Assembly (NCBI RefSeq): GCF_003071065.1
Contig: NZ_QCXX01000002.1
Span: forward strand, 124,001 to 188,000
Direction of reading: 5' to 3'
Length of the DNA: 64,000 nucleotides
From: Sphingobacterium athyrii
Lineage (GTDB): Bacteria > Bacteroidota > Bacteroidia > Sphingobacteriales > Sphingobacteriaceae
Shown here: piece by piece, positions 44,766-53,540 of the stretch
Position numbering within the stretch: position 1 is the stretch's first letter
Layout of the letters: each line of letters starts with the position of its first letter
The notes under the pieces: model-generated
What the model was told of the DNA's origin: nothing
The model's input: only the letters and a program-made list of their open reading frames with translations
The model's database searches: none
Made by a program: the position numbers and the translations under genes

Positions 44766-45749
44766 ATGATCATGAATAATAGAAGAAAATTCCTCTCACA
44801 AATGGTCCTTTTGGGGGGAGGTCTCGTTTGGGCAAATCAGTTGCCCGCTAAAACAAAAAAAGATAAGAAAAAAAGAATCGGTGTCATCGGATTAGATACT
44901 GTTCATAGTCAGATGTTCACCAAAGATATCAATGAAGGTGTGCTTTCCGATAGGGGATATCGAGTTGTGGCGGCCTATCCTGATGGTAGTAAAGATATTC
45001 CATCCGCTCTGAAAATGAAACCCGACATTATTAAAGCCATGGTGGATATGGGGGTAAAGATCGTGGATTCCATTGATCAATTATTGGTGGAAGTGGATTA
45101 TGTACTCCTGGAATCGAATGATGGTAGGGTGCATTTGGAACAAGCCAAAAAAGTTATAGCGGCTGGGAAGCCTTGCTTCATCGATAAGCCCATGGCCCAG
45201 AATCTGAAAGACGTTGAAGCAATTTTTGCCTATGCAAAAAGTAAGCAGGTACCTGTGTTCTCAAGCTCATCTTTACGTTATGATTCCAACGTGCTAAAGG
45301 TAAAAGACGGTTCAATCGGACGCGTAATGGGGGCAGAGATTTATACTTATGCCGAGATTGAACCTCATCATCTGGATCTGGCCTGGTATATGATTCATGG
45401 GGTAGAAATGCTTTATGCAGTAATGGGCAAGGGCTGTGAGAAAGTAATTCGGATTTTTCACCCCGATCAGGAGTTAGCCGTTGGGTATTGGAAAGACGGG
45501 CGTATCGGCTCTGTGCGTGGGATAAGGAAAGGCGCAAACGCTATCGCGGGGACAGCTTTTGGCGAAGATGGCATTGCTGCGTTGGGACCTTTTGCTGGTT
45601 ACGGTCCCTTAGTAAAAGAAATACTTGACTTTTTTGATACAGGGAGAGCGCCGGTGCATGTGGAGGAGACATTAGAGATATTCCGATTTATGGAGGCTGC
45701 ACAACGTAGTAAGAAGTCAAATCAGTACGAACGCCTCTACAATATATAG
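44766..45749 (+). CDS. Gfo/Idh/MocA oxidoreductase, Tat-exported (small)
   Basis: 327 residues. Two ATGs (44766, 44772) are possible, the second giving MNNRRKFLSQMVLLGGGLVW, a Tat-type signal with RR. Rossmann part: KKRIGVIGLDTVHSQMFTKD (the glycine motif is reduced to GVIGLDT), then LESNDGRVHLEQAKKVIAAGKPCFIDKPMAQN (DKP in place of EKP) and HHLDLAWYMIHGVEMLYAVMGKG. Companion of the large oxidoreductase one base pair upstream, both inside the SusCD operon. Possible roles: second step of a keto-sugar route or a partner subunit. Confidence 0.85.
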   Translation: MIMNNRRKFLSQMVLLGGGLVWANQLPAKTKKDKKKRIGVIGLDTVHSQMFTKDINEGVLSDRGYRVVAAYPDGSKDIPSALKMKPDIIKAMVDMGVKIVDSIDQLLVEVDYVLLESNDGRVHLEQAKKVIAAGKPCFIDKPMAQNLKDVEAIFAYAKSKQVPVFSSSSLRYDSNVLKVKDGSIGRVMGAEIYTYAEIEPHHLDLAWYMIHGVEMLYAVMGKGCEKVIRIFHPDQELAVGYWKDGRIGSVRGIRKGANAIAGTAFGEDGIAALGPFAGYGPLVKEILDFFDTGRAPVHVEETLEIFRFMEAAQRSKKSNQYERLYNI

Positions 45750-45757
45750 TTTTTAAT

Positions 45758-45793
45758 ATGTCCTGCTACATGCGATAGCAGGACATGTTTTTT
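45758..45793 (+). terminator. Terminator of the SusCD-oxidoreductase operon
   Basis: ATGTCCTGCTA (45758-45768) pairs perfectly with TAGCAGGACAT (45776-45786) around a 7-nt loop, followed by GTTTTTT. Confidence 0.88.
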
Positions 45794-45843
45794 AGACATA
45801 AATGAAAGGATAAGAAAGATTTTGGAACATCAATGGCATTCTA

Positions 45844-46554
45844 TTACTTTTTTTTAAACTTGTTTTCTCTAGTTAAAGGATTGCTTTTATTGAGGAAAGA
45901 GCTTTCGGGGATACACAGGCCGATTATCAGTTTTTCAATTTCTTTTGCGTGAGTGATTGTCATAAAATGACCAGCTCCTTGAATGAGGAAAGTAGGGGTG
46001 ATATTTCTGATCGGAATTATCCGGTCTTTACTGCCATGGATATGGATTAAGTTGTCGGGGATAGTCTTGTTTTTCCAATTTATGATCTGATTGATTGCCC
46101 AAGCCAGAAATTCAGCATCTGTATCTCTTAATATTTGTTTAAGCATCATTTTATCCTCTTTTAAATGGATGCCAAATAAATAATTTGATAACACAGTGTG
46201 TAATTTTAGCAATGAGTTAGGGATACATTTATGAAGATTGATCAAACCAATAACTTTATAAAGTTTAGGAAGTTCGTTGTCGGCTTTGGTTGAAGCGAGC
46301 AATATGACCTGTTTTACATCAATAATTTTAGCAATTTCCATGGCAACCATTCCGCCAAAAGATAATCCTATAATTATAGGATGTTCGGTCGTAATTTTAG
46401 CGCATAATCGTCGTGCATAGCTAGAAATTGATTCTGTTGAACTTGGAGAGATCCATTCCAGATAGGTAACTTTTAGACCCTTAAAATTTATTTTGTTGAA
46501 TACCCTTCGGTCTACACCTAATCCACTAAGTATATAAATATGGGTATCGGACAT
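45844..46554 (-). CDS. Alpha/beta hydrolase-like protein
   Basis: 236 residues from the ATG at 46554 (MSDTHIYILSGLGVDRRVF); a longer start at 46617 adds 21 unconvincing residues. Nucleophile elbow GLSFGG (about 67-72), HIHGSKDRIIPIRN (acid Asp) and GAGHFMTITHA (His). No signal peptide. Alpha/beta-hydrolase fold of unknown substrate, in the esterase or thioesterase range. Standalone, flanked by terminators. Confidence 0.75.
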   Translation of the reverse strand: MSDTHIYILSGLGVDRRVFNKINFKGLKVTYLEWISPSSTESISSYARRLCAKITTEHPIIIGLSFGGMVAMEIAKIIDVKQVILLASTKADNELPKLYKVIGLINLHKCIPNSLLKLHTVLSNYLFGIHLKEDKMMLKQILRDTDAEFLAWAINQIINWKNKTIPDNLIHIHGSKDRIIPIRNITPTFLIQGAGHFMTITHAKEIEKLIIGLCIPESSFLNKSNPLTRENKFKKK

Positions 46555-46653
46555 GATGATCGGTTTAAAAGCATTTTCACTGCAATTTATTAATAATGTG
46601 CTGATATCCAAAGTCAAAAAAATATTAAACTAAGGAATTTTATATGATTTCTT

Positions 46654-46693
46654 AAAAAAAAAGCAAGATACCCAAAGACGAGTGGATATCTTG
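46654..46693 (-). terminator. Terminator of the old yellow enzyme gene
   Basis: On the minus strand CAAGATATCC (46693-46684) pairs with GGGTATCTTG (46673-46664) with one G-U, then a run of Ts (46662-46654). Confidence 0.75.
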
Positions 46694-46785
46694 TTTTATC
46701 CATAAAAATGAATATTCGTCTTTTATGGATTTTTAGCATATGACTGTTAATATAAATTTTTAGCGCACTTAGATCATTGATCTAT

Positions 46786-47850
46786 TTAAGACAAAGTTGC
46801 TAAGCTTCTGGCCTCAAAGATAGACAAGTCTCCGAATTGTTCTGCTTGAACTTTCTTTACCCAATTCGGATCTTGCAAAATTGCCCGACCCACAGCAACC
46901 AAATCAAAGTCCCCTCTTTCATATCGACGTACCAATTCATCCAGTGAAGCTGGGGATGACTTAAATTCTGAATTTGTAAATACTTCACCAAAATCTTTGT
47001 CAAGTCCTACCGAACCTACCGTTATTGTCGGTTGACCAGAGACCTTTTTCAGCCATCCGGCAAAATTTAAATCACTGCCCTCGAATTCTGGTTCCCAATA
47101 ACGTCGTTGACTTCCATGGAAAATATCTACACCGGCATCAACTAATGGCAAGATCCAATCTTCCATCATCTTTGGGGTAGGGGCTAATCTTGCCGCATAA
47201 TCCTGCTGTTTCCATTGTGATAGTCTTATGATAATTACAAAGTCAGGTCCAACGGCTTTTCGCATTGCCTTCACTACTTCGACGGCAAATCTGGAACGCT
47301 CCTTTATCGTTTCACCACCGAATTCATCTGATCTGTGGTTCATTCCCTCCCAAAAGAATTGATCAATCAAGTAACCATGTGCAGCATGTATTTCGAAGGC
47401 ATCGAAACCTAGCTCTTTTGCAGCTTTTGCAGCATCGGCATACGCTTGGATAGTATTTTCTATATCCACTAAAGTCATTGTGTCGGGACTTTCAAAAGCC
47501 GCCGGTGGAGTCCACTGCATTGGCGTATACCCTACATGCCATAGTTGAGAAGCTATTTTACCTCCTTTTGCGTGGACAGCCTCGACAATGTTTTTCCAGC
47601 CCTTCAATGCCTGGTCTCCATAGAAATTTGGAATGTCCTTTAAGTTTTTTGATGCGGGCCGCTCGATGACGGTTCCCTCGGTTAGAATCAAACCAACGTC
47701 TCCGGCTGCCCGCCGTTCATAGTAACCTGTAACGACATCTCCAGGGATTCCGTCAACAGAAAATGCTCGTGTCATGGGGGCCATGACGAAACGGTTTTTT
47801 AATACAAGATTTTTGTATTGGAATGAACTAAAAAGTGTTTGTATGCTCAT
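46786..47850 (-). CDS. Old yellow enzyme-like NADH:flavin oxidoreductase
   Basis: 354 residues of the FMN-binding TIM-barrel family: LKNRFVMAPMTRAFS, GLILTEGTVIERPAS, ASQLWHVG, FDAFEIHAAHGYLIDQFFW (the H-A-A-H-G-Y-L active site), NHRSDEFGGETIKERSRF and VAVGRAILQDPNWVKK. These enzymes reduce activated alkenes or quinone-like electrophiles. It is divergent from an HxlR regulator with an operator-like dyad between, a common arrangement for electrophile-induced flavin enzymes. Confidence 0.92.
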   Translation of the reverse strand: MSIQTLFSSFQYKNLVLKNRFVMAPMTRAFSVDGIPGDVVTGYYERRAAGDVGLILTEGTVIERPASKNLKDIPNFYGDQALKGWKNIVEAVHAKGGKIASQLWHVGYTPMQWTPPAAFESPDTMTLVDIENTIQAYADAAKAAKELGFDAFEIHAAHGYLIDQFFWEGMNHRSDEFGGETIKERSRFAVEVVKAMRKAVGPDFVIIIRLSQWKQQDYAARLAPTPKMMEDWILPLVDAGVDIFHGSQRRYWEPEFEGSDLNFAGWLKKVSGQPTITVGSVGLDKDFGEVFTNSEFKSSPASLDELVRRYERGDFDLVAVGRAILQDPNWVKKVQAEQFGDLSIFEARSLATLS

Positions 47851-47905
47851 TTTTTTATATCATTTACGAATTTCTTCACAAATATATTTTAAATAGTGTA
47901 TTTTT

Positions 47906-47947
47906 GTAACTATTGATAGTGTAAAGTAGTTACCTTTGTGTAACTAT
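47906..47947. promoter_or_regulatory. Candidate HxlR operator with overlapping -7 box
   Basis: TAGTTAC (47927-47933) and GTAACTA (47940-47946) form a perfect dyad around 6 bp. A further GTAACTAT half site lies at 47906-47913. The dyad overlaps TACCTTTG (47931-47938), an exact TAnnTTTG -7 element 24 nt before the HxlR ATG. Position between divergent genes fits an autoregulated repressor. Confidence 0.7.
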
Positions 47948-47961
47948 CAAATGTTTTGACG

Positions 47962-48297
47962 ATGAAAAGAACTGATTTTAAGAATTGTTCATGCGCGATG
48001 CAACGCTCTATGGGAATTTTGGGAACAAGATGGAAGCCCATTATTATATACACGCTAAGAGATCGGAAAGCCCGATTTGGACAACTCGATGCATTGATCG
48101 AAAATATTTCAAGAAAAGTACTGACATCCTCGTTAAAAGAATTGGAGGAAGATGGCATTCTTTTGAGAGAAGAATTTAAAGAGTTGCCTCCTCGGGTAGA
48201 ATATTCGCTGACTCAAAAAGGGAAGGCACTTATTCCAATTATGTGTCAGTTAGCGAAATGGAATGAGGAACATTATGCAGAAGGAATCTCCATTTGA
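47962..48297 (+). CDS. HxlR-family winged-helix regulator
   Basis: 111 residues from the ATG at 47962 (a TTG two codons before is less likely). HxlR signature: CAMQRSMGILGTRWKPIIIYTLRDRKARFGQLDALIENISRKVLTSSLKELEEDGILLREEFKELPPRVEYSLTQKG (given in parts). Cysteines at about 9 and 11 (NCSC) could sense oxidants or electrophiles, as in HypR/YodB. Divergent from the old yellow enzyme gene, which is the likely target. Confidence 0.9.
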   Translation: MKRTDFKNCSCAMQRSMGILGTRWKPIIIYTLRDRKARFGQLDALIENISRKVLTSSLKELEEDGILLREEFKELPPRVEYSLTQKGKALIPIMCQLAKWNEEHYAEGISI

Positions 48298-48341
48298 TAG
48301 CAAATCAATTTGATTTCTCATCAAATCGCTTTGTTTGGCCA

Positions 48342-49085
48342 TCAACATCCTTTAGCGTAATACCAGAGATTTGAATCACCATCATCATCGATAATTTTTA
48401 TCCAACCTTGGATGATGCGTTCAATATTGTCCTTGTCATCAAGGTCAGTTTCACAAGGATGTTCTCTATATTTTGTCACCTTGACTTTACACCATTGTCC
48501 CTTTATTTGATTGGATAGTTTGATTTCGAATAGATCTCCTCGAATGGCTTCAATAATATCGCTTGAGGTATTAGGTTCTTTTCTGATTCGAAGTCCCGGG
48601 ACTTTCGCATAATAACCAAGTACTTTTTCATTTTCTTCCAATAGAAAATTAATCCATGGCCTCGCTGAAAAGTACATATTGTTTAGTTCTTTAACCGAAA
48701 TCCAATAATTTCCCATTTCTGTTAGAACACAAATGAAACCGTCCCGCTTTTCATAATATGGAATAGCGTAAACTTCATTGCCAATTAATTTGAAATTATC
48801 TGTCGTAAGTTTCTTTTTGTCATCGGCTGTTGCCAAAAAAATGAAATATGGTGATTGATTGTCGTCTTCCCTGATCTCCATCTTTAATTTTCCGATTACT
48901 TTTCCATTTGGCATATCGTATAGTTTAAATCCGTTTTTTGGGGATAGAATGCAACAATATTTGCTCGTATAGCGTAAAGTGTCTACGGTAGGAAGAAGAA
49001 GACCAGCCTCCTTGGTTTGTGCACTTAGAAAAAATGGTGCTATAGATAAGGCAAGGAGATAAATCCTATGGAGCAATCTTAACAT
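48342..49085 (-). CDS. Secreted protein with C-terminal SH3-like domain
   Basis: 247 residues, signal peptide (LLALSIAPFFLSAQ, to about 23). The C-terminal third, from GYYAKVPGLRIRKEPNTSSDIIEAIRGDLFEI (in part) to GQWCKVKV and GWIKI, matches a bacterial SH3 domain. The N-terminal half holds another strand-rich domain with KYCCILSPKNGFKLYDMPNGK. Function unknown; envelope binding is likely. Confidence 0.65.
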   Translation of the reverse strand: MLRLLHRIYLLALSIAPFFLSAQTKEAGLLLPTVDTLRYTSKYCCILSPKNGFKLYDMPNGKVIGKLKMEIREDDNQSPYFIFLATADDKKKLTTDNFKLIGNEVYAIPYYEKRDGFICVLTEMGNYWISVKELNNMYFSARPWINFLLEENEKVLGYYAKVPGLRIRKEPNTSSDIIEAIRGDLFEIKLSNQIKGQWCKVKVTKYREHPCETDLDDKDNIERIIQGWIKIIDDDGDSNLWYYAKGC

Positions 49086-49099
49086 ATAATAGAATTTTG

Positions 49100-49630
49100 T
49101 TATACGAGTTGTTTCTTAAAGTTTTCTATTTTTAGGTTAAGTGCCGTTAAAAGTTCTGGGTTAATGACACCATTGTTCAGATCAAAATTCTCATAGAATT
49201 TTGGCAGGGAAAAGGTTTCTTTGATGATAGCACCAAATTGTGGAAAGAATTTTTGTGCCTCGGCCATCACATTTCCGCCGCCATAACCGCCTGGAGAGGT
49301 GGTCATTAATAACATTGGTTTGTCTTGAAACACCTTGACATTTATTCGGGAAGCCCAGTCGAAAACATTCTTAAAAGCAACGCTATAGGAGCGGTTGTTT
49401 TCCGCCAATGAACAGATAATAATATCGCTTTTGGTAATATTATCCAGAAAATGATGTGCTTCTTCCGGAAAACCATTTTTTTCCAAATCGACAGAAAAAA
49501 CAGGCATATTATAATCATTTAGATCAATCAGGTTGATTTCATGGTTACCAAAACTTTTTAGAACAAACTTGACCAATTGTTTATTGATCGAAGTGGAGGA
49601 ATTGCTTCCGGCAAAGGCAAATATTTTCAT
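49100..49630 (-). CDS. NADPH-dependent FMN reductase family protein
   Basis: 176 residues of flavodoxin-like fold: AFAGSNSSTSINKQLVKFVL (FMN phosphate loop), NDYNMPVFSVDLEK, CSLAENNRSYSVAFKNVFDW and LLMTTSPGGYGGGNVMAEAQKFFPQFGA. The family reduces FMN, quinones or azo compounds. It is 14 bp downstream of the SH3-like gene's upstream side in the same direction, so the two may be co-transcribed. Confidence 0.88.
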   Translation of the reverse strand: MKIFAFAGSNSSTSINKQLVKFVLKSFGNHEINLIDLNDYNMPVFSVDLEKNGFPEEAHHFLDNITKSDIIICSLAENNRSYSVAFKNVFDWASRINVKVFQDKPMLLMTTSPGGYGGGNVMAEAQKFFPQFGAIIKETFSLPKFYENFDLNNGVINPELLTALNLKIENFKKQLV

Positions 49631-49884
49631 GATATATTTTTGTATAGTTGTCTATAGTCTAAATTTACCGAATTTTTAAATAAGATAATTCGTTATTTCA
49701 TTATTCGCTCATACGTATTAGACAATACAACGAAAGGTCGATATCTCCTTTTTAAAAAAGGAGTAGCGTCATAGGTCATATTTTATCCTCTTGGATAGCT
49801 TATTCTACAGTGGGAATGAAGCAAAATTATGATTATTGCTGATAGCGTATTGAAATTAGAATGTTGTTTTCTGGCACGTTAGTA

Positions 49885-50418
49885 TTATCTATTTTCTTTA
49901 AAAATTGAATACATTGGGATATCATAATATTTGCCATCTTTCTTTAGGTGCTGTTTTAATACGGCCTCTTTTTTCATTCCTATCTTGCCTAGAACTTTTC
50001 CAGAGGCTGGGTTATGAGGGAAATAAGTCGCAAATATTTTATTGAAATTCAGTTGGTTGAAACCGTAGTCAATCACAGCTTTCGCAGCTTCAGTGACATA
50101 GCCTTTATTCCAGTTTGGAATGCCTATCCAATAACCTAATTCGGCTTTATCCGAGCCTTCATCGTGAAGTCCTATGGCACCGAGCAATTTTCCTTTTTTT
50201 TCTCGAATTGCAAAGGTGATTCCTTTACGGTTTTGAAAGCTTTCGGTTGATAGTTTCAGCCAAAACTCAGCATCTTCCTTCCGATACGGGTATGGAATAT
50301 TCGACGTATAATCGGAAAATACTTTTTCCTGAAGATATAATACAATCTGTGGAATATCTTCCACTGTTATTTTGTCGAGAATAAGTCTTTCAGTTTCTAA
50401 TCTTGGAAAGTCGTTCAT
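49885..50418 (-). CDS. GNAT N-acetyltransferase, RimJ/RimL-like
   Basis: 177 residues typical of the RimJ/RimL group: LETERLILDKIT at the N-terminus, FAIREKKGKLLGAIGLHDE, AELGYWIGIPNWNKGYVTEAAKAVIDYGF (acetyl-CoA loop) and NPASGKVLGKIGMKKEAVLK. Probable acetylation of a protein N-terminus or small amine. Confidence 0.88.
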   Translation of the reverse strand: MNDFPRLETERLILDKITVEDIPQIVLYLQEKVFSDYTSNIPYPYRKEDAEFWLKLSTESFQNRKGITFAIREKKGKLLGAIGLHDEGSDKAELGYWIGIPNWNKGYVTEAAKAVIDYGFNQLNFNKIFATYFPHNPASGKVLGKIGMKKEAVLKQHLKKDGKYYDIPMYSIFKENR

Positions 50419-50579
50419 CCTTTTGGTATTATAAAATGGTTGTAAATAATAGAGTAAGAAGATTTTATGTTTGAAAAAAAAATAAATGTCATTTTCTGGT
50501 TACTTAAAACATTACAAACTAAATAAAAGAACAATAAAGTCGTGTTTTAGTTTAGCCATGCTAATGGTTCTCCATTAAT

Positions 50580-50975
50580 TCAAGTTTTTTGCCAGCTGCT
50601 CATCAATCCTTTGCCTAACTTCAACACGTTCTCGTTCTTATCAGCAAAACTGATCCATTCAAAGCGCTCTATTTCGTTGGAAGCTGTCAAAATACCGGCA
50701 AATTCGGCAAAGTAACAGGACATCTGTACAATAACATTCTTTCCGCGCCCATCAGCCGCAGCTTCAAAAGTGCCAAAAAATCTGACAGAATGCTCGATAA
50801 TATCTACATTTAACTCCTCACGGATTTCTCTCCTTAGACATATTATATCAGTTTCACCATGTTCTCTTTTTCCGCCGGGGAAATAAAGTTTGTCTTTACC
50901 TTTTGACTGTGTACTTAAGATTTTCTTATTAGAAATGTGAATTAATGCGACCTTATCAATGATATTATTGTCCAT
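50580..50975 (-). CDS. NUDIX hydrolase
   Basis: 131 residues. The Nudix box GGKREHGETDIICLRREIREELNV fits GX5EX7REUXEEXGU apart from the usual glycine before the end. Hydrolyses a nucleoside diphosphate linked to another moiety; the strand KVALIHISNKKILSTQSKGKDKLYFPGGK (in part) precedes the box. Substrate unknown. Divergent from the DNA methyltransferase gene. Confidence 0.88.
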   Translation of the reverse strand: MDNNIIDKVALIHISNKKILSTQSKGKDKLYFPGGKREHGETDIICLRREIREELNVDIIEHSVRFFGTFEAAADGRGKNVIVQMSCYFAEFAGILTASNEIERFEWISFADKNENVLKLGKGLMSSWQKT

Positions 50976-51078
50976 TTGTATTATTTAATTATTGAAGATA
51001 ACAAAAATCATCCGAAAGAATTTTCTCAGATTAAAGATGGGGCGAGTAAAGTGTAATTTGATAACTTTGAGCATATTT

Positions 51079-52782
51079 ATGAATACTATAAAAGACGGTC
51101 TAAATATCAAGAAAAATGGAGCAACATTTACCCCTGTATTGCTTGCTGAATTTTTGGCGGAAAAAATACTAAAATACAATAATAAAGATTCGGTCAGTGT
51201 GTTAGATCCTTCTTGTGGGGATGGAGCCTTATTACTTAGCATTGGAAAGGAATTGGTCTCGAAAAAAATAACCTTTGAGTTGAGGGGTGTTGATATCAAT
51301 TATAATTACTTGGGTAAGGCAGAGAAAAGGCTTGAAAGTCATTTTGGCGAATCGAGATACCAGGTTCAGTATGCTGACTTTCTGGAAAGTATTTCCTTTG
51401 ATGATACCCGTTTTGGAACGTCTAATGGTATTTCCATGGATATGAATCAATGTGCTGATATTATTATTGCCAATCCGCCTTACGTAAGAACGCAGTTATT
51501 AGGCGCGGACTATGCTCAGCAGATATCCAAAAAGTATGGACTTAAAGGGAAAGTGGATTTGTACTTTCCATTTATTAAGGCAATGACATTTGCTTTAAAA
51601 GAGGGGGGGATTTTGGGTGTTATTACATCAAACAAATATTTGAATACAAAAAGTGGAGAAAGCATCCGGGAGTTTCTGAGGGAGAATTATGAGATATTGG
51701 AAATCATAGATCTGGGCGATACAAAATTATTCGATGCTGCAGTATTGCCGGCTATATTCATAGGAAGAAAAACACGTACCGATAACACGGAAAGTTGCCA
51801 GTTCTTTAAAATTTATCAAGACTTTAATAGAAAAACGAAGCCAGGAGGTAAAAAAATGTCAATTTATGAGGCATTGAAAAATAACTATGTTGGCAATTTT
51901 AAACACAATGAGAATTCCTATCTATGTACATCTGGTACTGTAAAATTTGATTCATCCAATAAAAGCAACTGGATTTTGCTCGATTTGAGGGAAGAGGAAT
52001 TTGTGCGCAAAATCGAGGCGGCTTGTTTTTCCAGAGTAAGAGATCATTTTAAAGTAAAAATAGGCGTCAAAACAACAGCCGATAAGGTGTTTATTCGTAA
52101 AGATTGGGGTGCTTATGATATCATTGAGCCAGAGGCAGAATTAATGTATGATTTGATATCACAAGAGAACATTAAAGCGTGGGGGGCACCTAAAACAGAT
52201 TTAAGAATACTATATCCTCATTTTGATAACAAGGGTAAACGTAATCGAATAAATCTAGAGGATTATCCTAGGACAAAAGAATATTTGCTCAGTAATTTCG
52301 AAGTACTAAATAACAGGCACTATGTTTTAAAATCTGGGCGCGGCTGGTATGAAATCTGGGTTCCCCAGAACCCGGCTCTCTGGAAACTCCCCAAAGTTGT
52401 ATTTCCGGATATTAGTATTGAGCCCCGATTTTGTTTTGACTCCAGTGGTAAATTGGTGAACGGAAACTGCTATTGGATGGCGGCGACAAACGAGAAAGAT
52501 CTTGATATTCTTTTATTCATTCAGGGCGTCTGTAACTCTAGATTAATGAATTATTATCATTCACTGATGTATAACAATAAACTCTATGCTGGAAGAAAAC
52601 GTTATTTTTCTCAATATATTGAAAACTATCCTCTTCCTAGATTCTCCAGTGCAAACTTTCAGGCTGTAGTTGCCCTTGTTAAACAACTGAATAATAGTGA
52701 AACCTTAGATAAATGCGATCTGGAAAATAAACTGAACAAATTTATTAATGAGGCATATGGACTTTGTAGGGATTTCTTTTAA
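51079..52782 (+). CDS. Solitary N6-adenine DNA methyltransferase with TaqI-like specificity region
   Basis: 567 residues from the ATG at 51079 (the frame opens at 50992, but upstream residues are unlike the family). Motif X/N-terminus KKNGATFTPVLLAEFLAEKI; motif I VLDPSCGDGALLLSIG (about 42-57); motif IV NPPYVRT (about 131); KVDLYFPFIKAMTFALKEGG and VITSNKYLNTKSG. The C-terminal 250 residues resemble the TaqI/Eco57I-type target-recognition region. No endonuclease motif or neighbouring restriction gene is seen, so it is an orphan methylase or the modification half of a lost system. Confidence 0.87.
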   Translation: MNTIKDGLNIKKNGATFTPVLLAEFLAEKILKYNNKDSVSVLDPSCGDGALLLSIGKELVSKKITFELRGVDINYNYLGKAEKRLESHFGESRYQVQYADFLESISFDDTRFGTSNGISMDMNQCADIIIANPPYVRTQLLGADYAQQISKKYGLKGKVDLYFPFIKAMTFALKEGGILGVITSNKYLNTKSGESIREFLRENYEILEIIDLGDTKLFDAAVLPAIFIGRKTRTDNTESCQFFKIYQDFNRKTKPGGKKMSIYEALKNNYVGNFKHNENSYLCTSGTVKFDSSNKSNWILLDLREEEFVRKIEAACFSRVRDHFKVKIGVKTTADKVFIRKDWGAYDIIEPEAELMYDLISQENIKAWGAPKTDLRILYPHFDNKGKRNRINLEDYPRTKEYLLSNFEVLNNRHYVLKSGRGWYEIWVPQNPALWKLPKVVFPDISIEPRFCFDSSGKLVNGNCYWMAATNEKDLDILLFIQGVCNSRLMNYYHSLMYNNKLYAGRKRYFSQYIENYPLPRFSSANFQAVVALVKQLNNSETLDKCDLENKLNKFINEAYGLCRDFF

Positions 52783-52876
52783 CGAAGACCAGTGTCTACT
52801 CCAAAAGTTATTTTTTTTGGAATTTTTATCTTGATCTTATATATTTGCAGACCTTTCAAAATAGAAGTGGAAAATT

Positions 52877-52950
52877 GCGCCTATAGCTCAGTTGGTTAGA
52901 GTAGAAGACTCATAATCTTTTGGTCCCTGGTTCGAGCCCAGGTGGGCGCA
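52877..52950 (+). tRNA. tRNA-Met (anticodon CAT)
   Basis: Full cloverleaf: acceptor GCGCCTA/TGGGCGC, D stem GCTC/GAGT, anticodon stem GAAGA/TCTTT with loop CTCATAA (anticodon CAT), 5-nt variable loop, T stem CCTGG/CCAGG with loop TTCGAGC, discriminator A, CCA not encoded. Lack of the initiator's unpaired first base suggests the elongator; a tRNA-Ile with modified CAT cannot be fully excluded. Confidence 0.92.
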
Positions 52951-53540
52951 CTTCTTTTCTACGATCAATGAATTCAATATATTTTGGTTTCTCTACTTTC
53001 TTATTTTTCGCGCGGTATCATAGAAATATTGGTTTCTTTTCATTTGGCGCTTTGTCAACAACAATAAAATCAATGGTATCCCTTTTCGTTTGTAGGCTAA
53101 AAGCTGTTACTTCATTGTTGACTACTTATTTTTGTTGAGCAGAACATAGATAATGGATAAATATAAATAATATTAAAATTTTAAATTTCATCTTTTGTGT
53201 AATAGATTAGCCGAACTCCCTCATGTCCGGTCTTTAAATATAGATATTTTTCAAGAATTGATCTATATGTACAGGATCTATAGGGTCTGAACCTAAATTG
53301 AAGTCTGAGCATAATACTATGATTTAAATTAACTAACTTAGCTATTATCTTTGGCTGCGAGGCTCGGAACATTCCCTAGCGAACTAGAAAAATGAACCGG
53401 CTTTGAGCCACTCGCCCCCGGCTTTCGGGGGCTTGTTTTTAATTTTTTAGCGCATCGGGATGTGTAAATTGGAAAACAGGCGGTAGAAGCCAATTGTCAC
53501 TGTATGATGTGTTGGAAAAGCTGGTGATAAACAACAAGTA
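52951..53540. other. Intergenic region with a strong terminator
   Basis: 590 bp without a supported gene. A GC-rich terminator lies at 53414-53447, preceded by about 70 nt of higher-GC sequence, which could be the end of a small RNA, but none was recognised. Confidence 0.5.
53414..53447 (+). terminator. Rho-independent terminator of unassigned transcript
   Basis: GCCCCCG (53414-53420) pairs perfectly with CGGGGGC (53426-53432), then a long T-rich tail. No coding gene precedes it for 450 bp; the transcript may start at tRNA-Met or be a small RNA. Confidence 0.8.

Noticed and set aside
49745..49763. CTCCTTTTT/AAAAAGGAG near-palindrome as terminator
   Set aside because: No real loop and 120 bp from the nearest gene end; low-complexity pairing is a likely explanation.
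52920..53138. 72-codon plus-strand ORF
   Set aside because: It begins inside tRNA-Met(CAT) and has no coding character; it is a shadow of the RNA gene.
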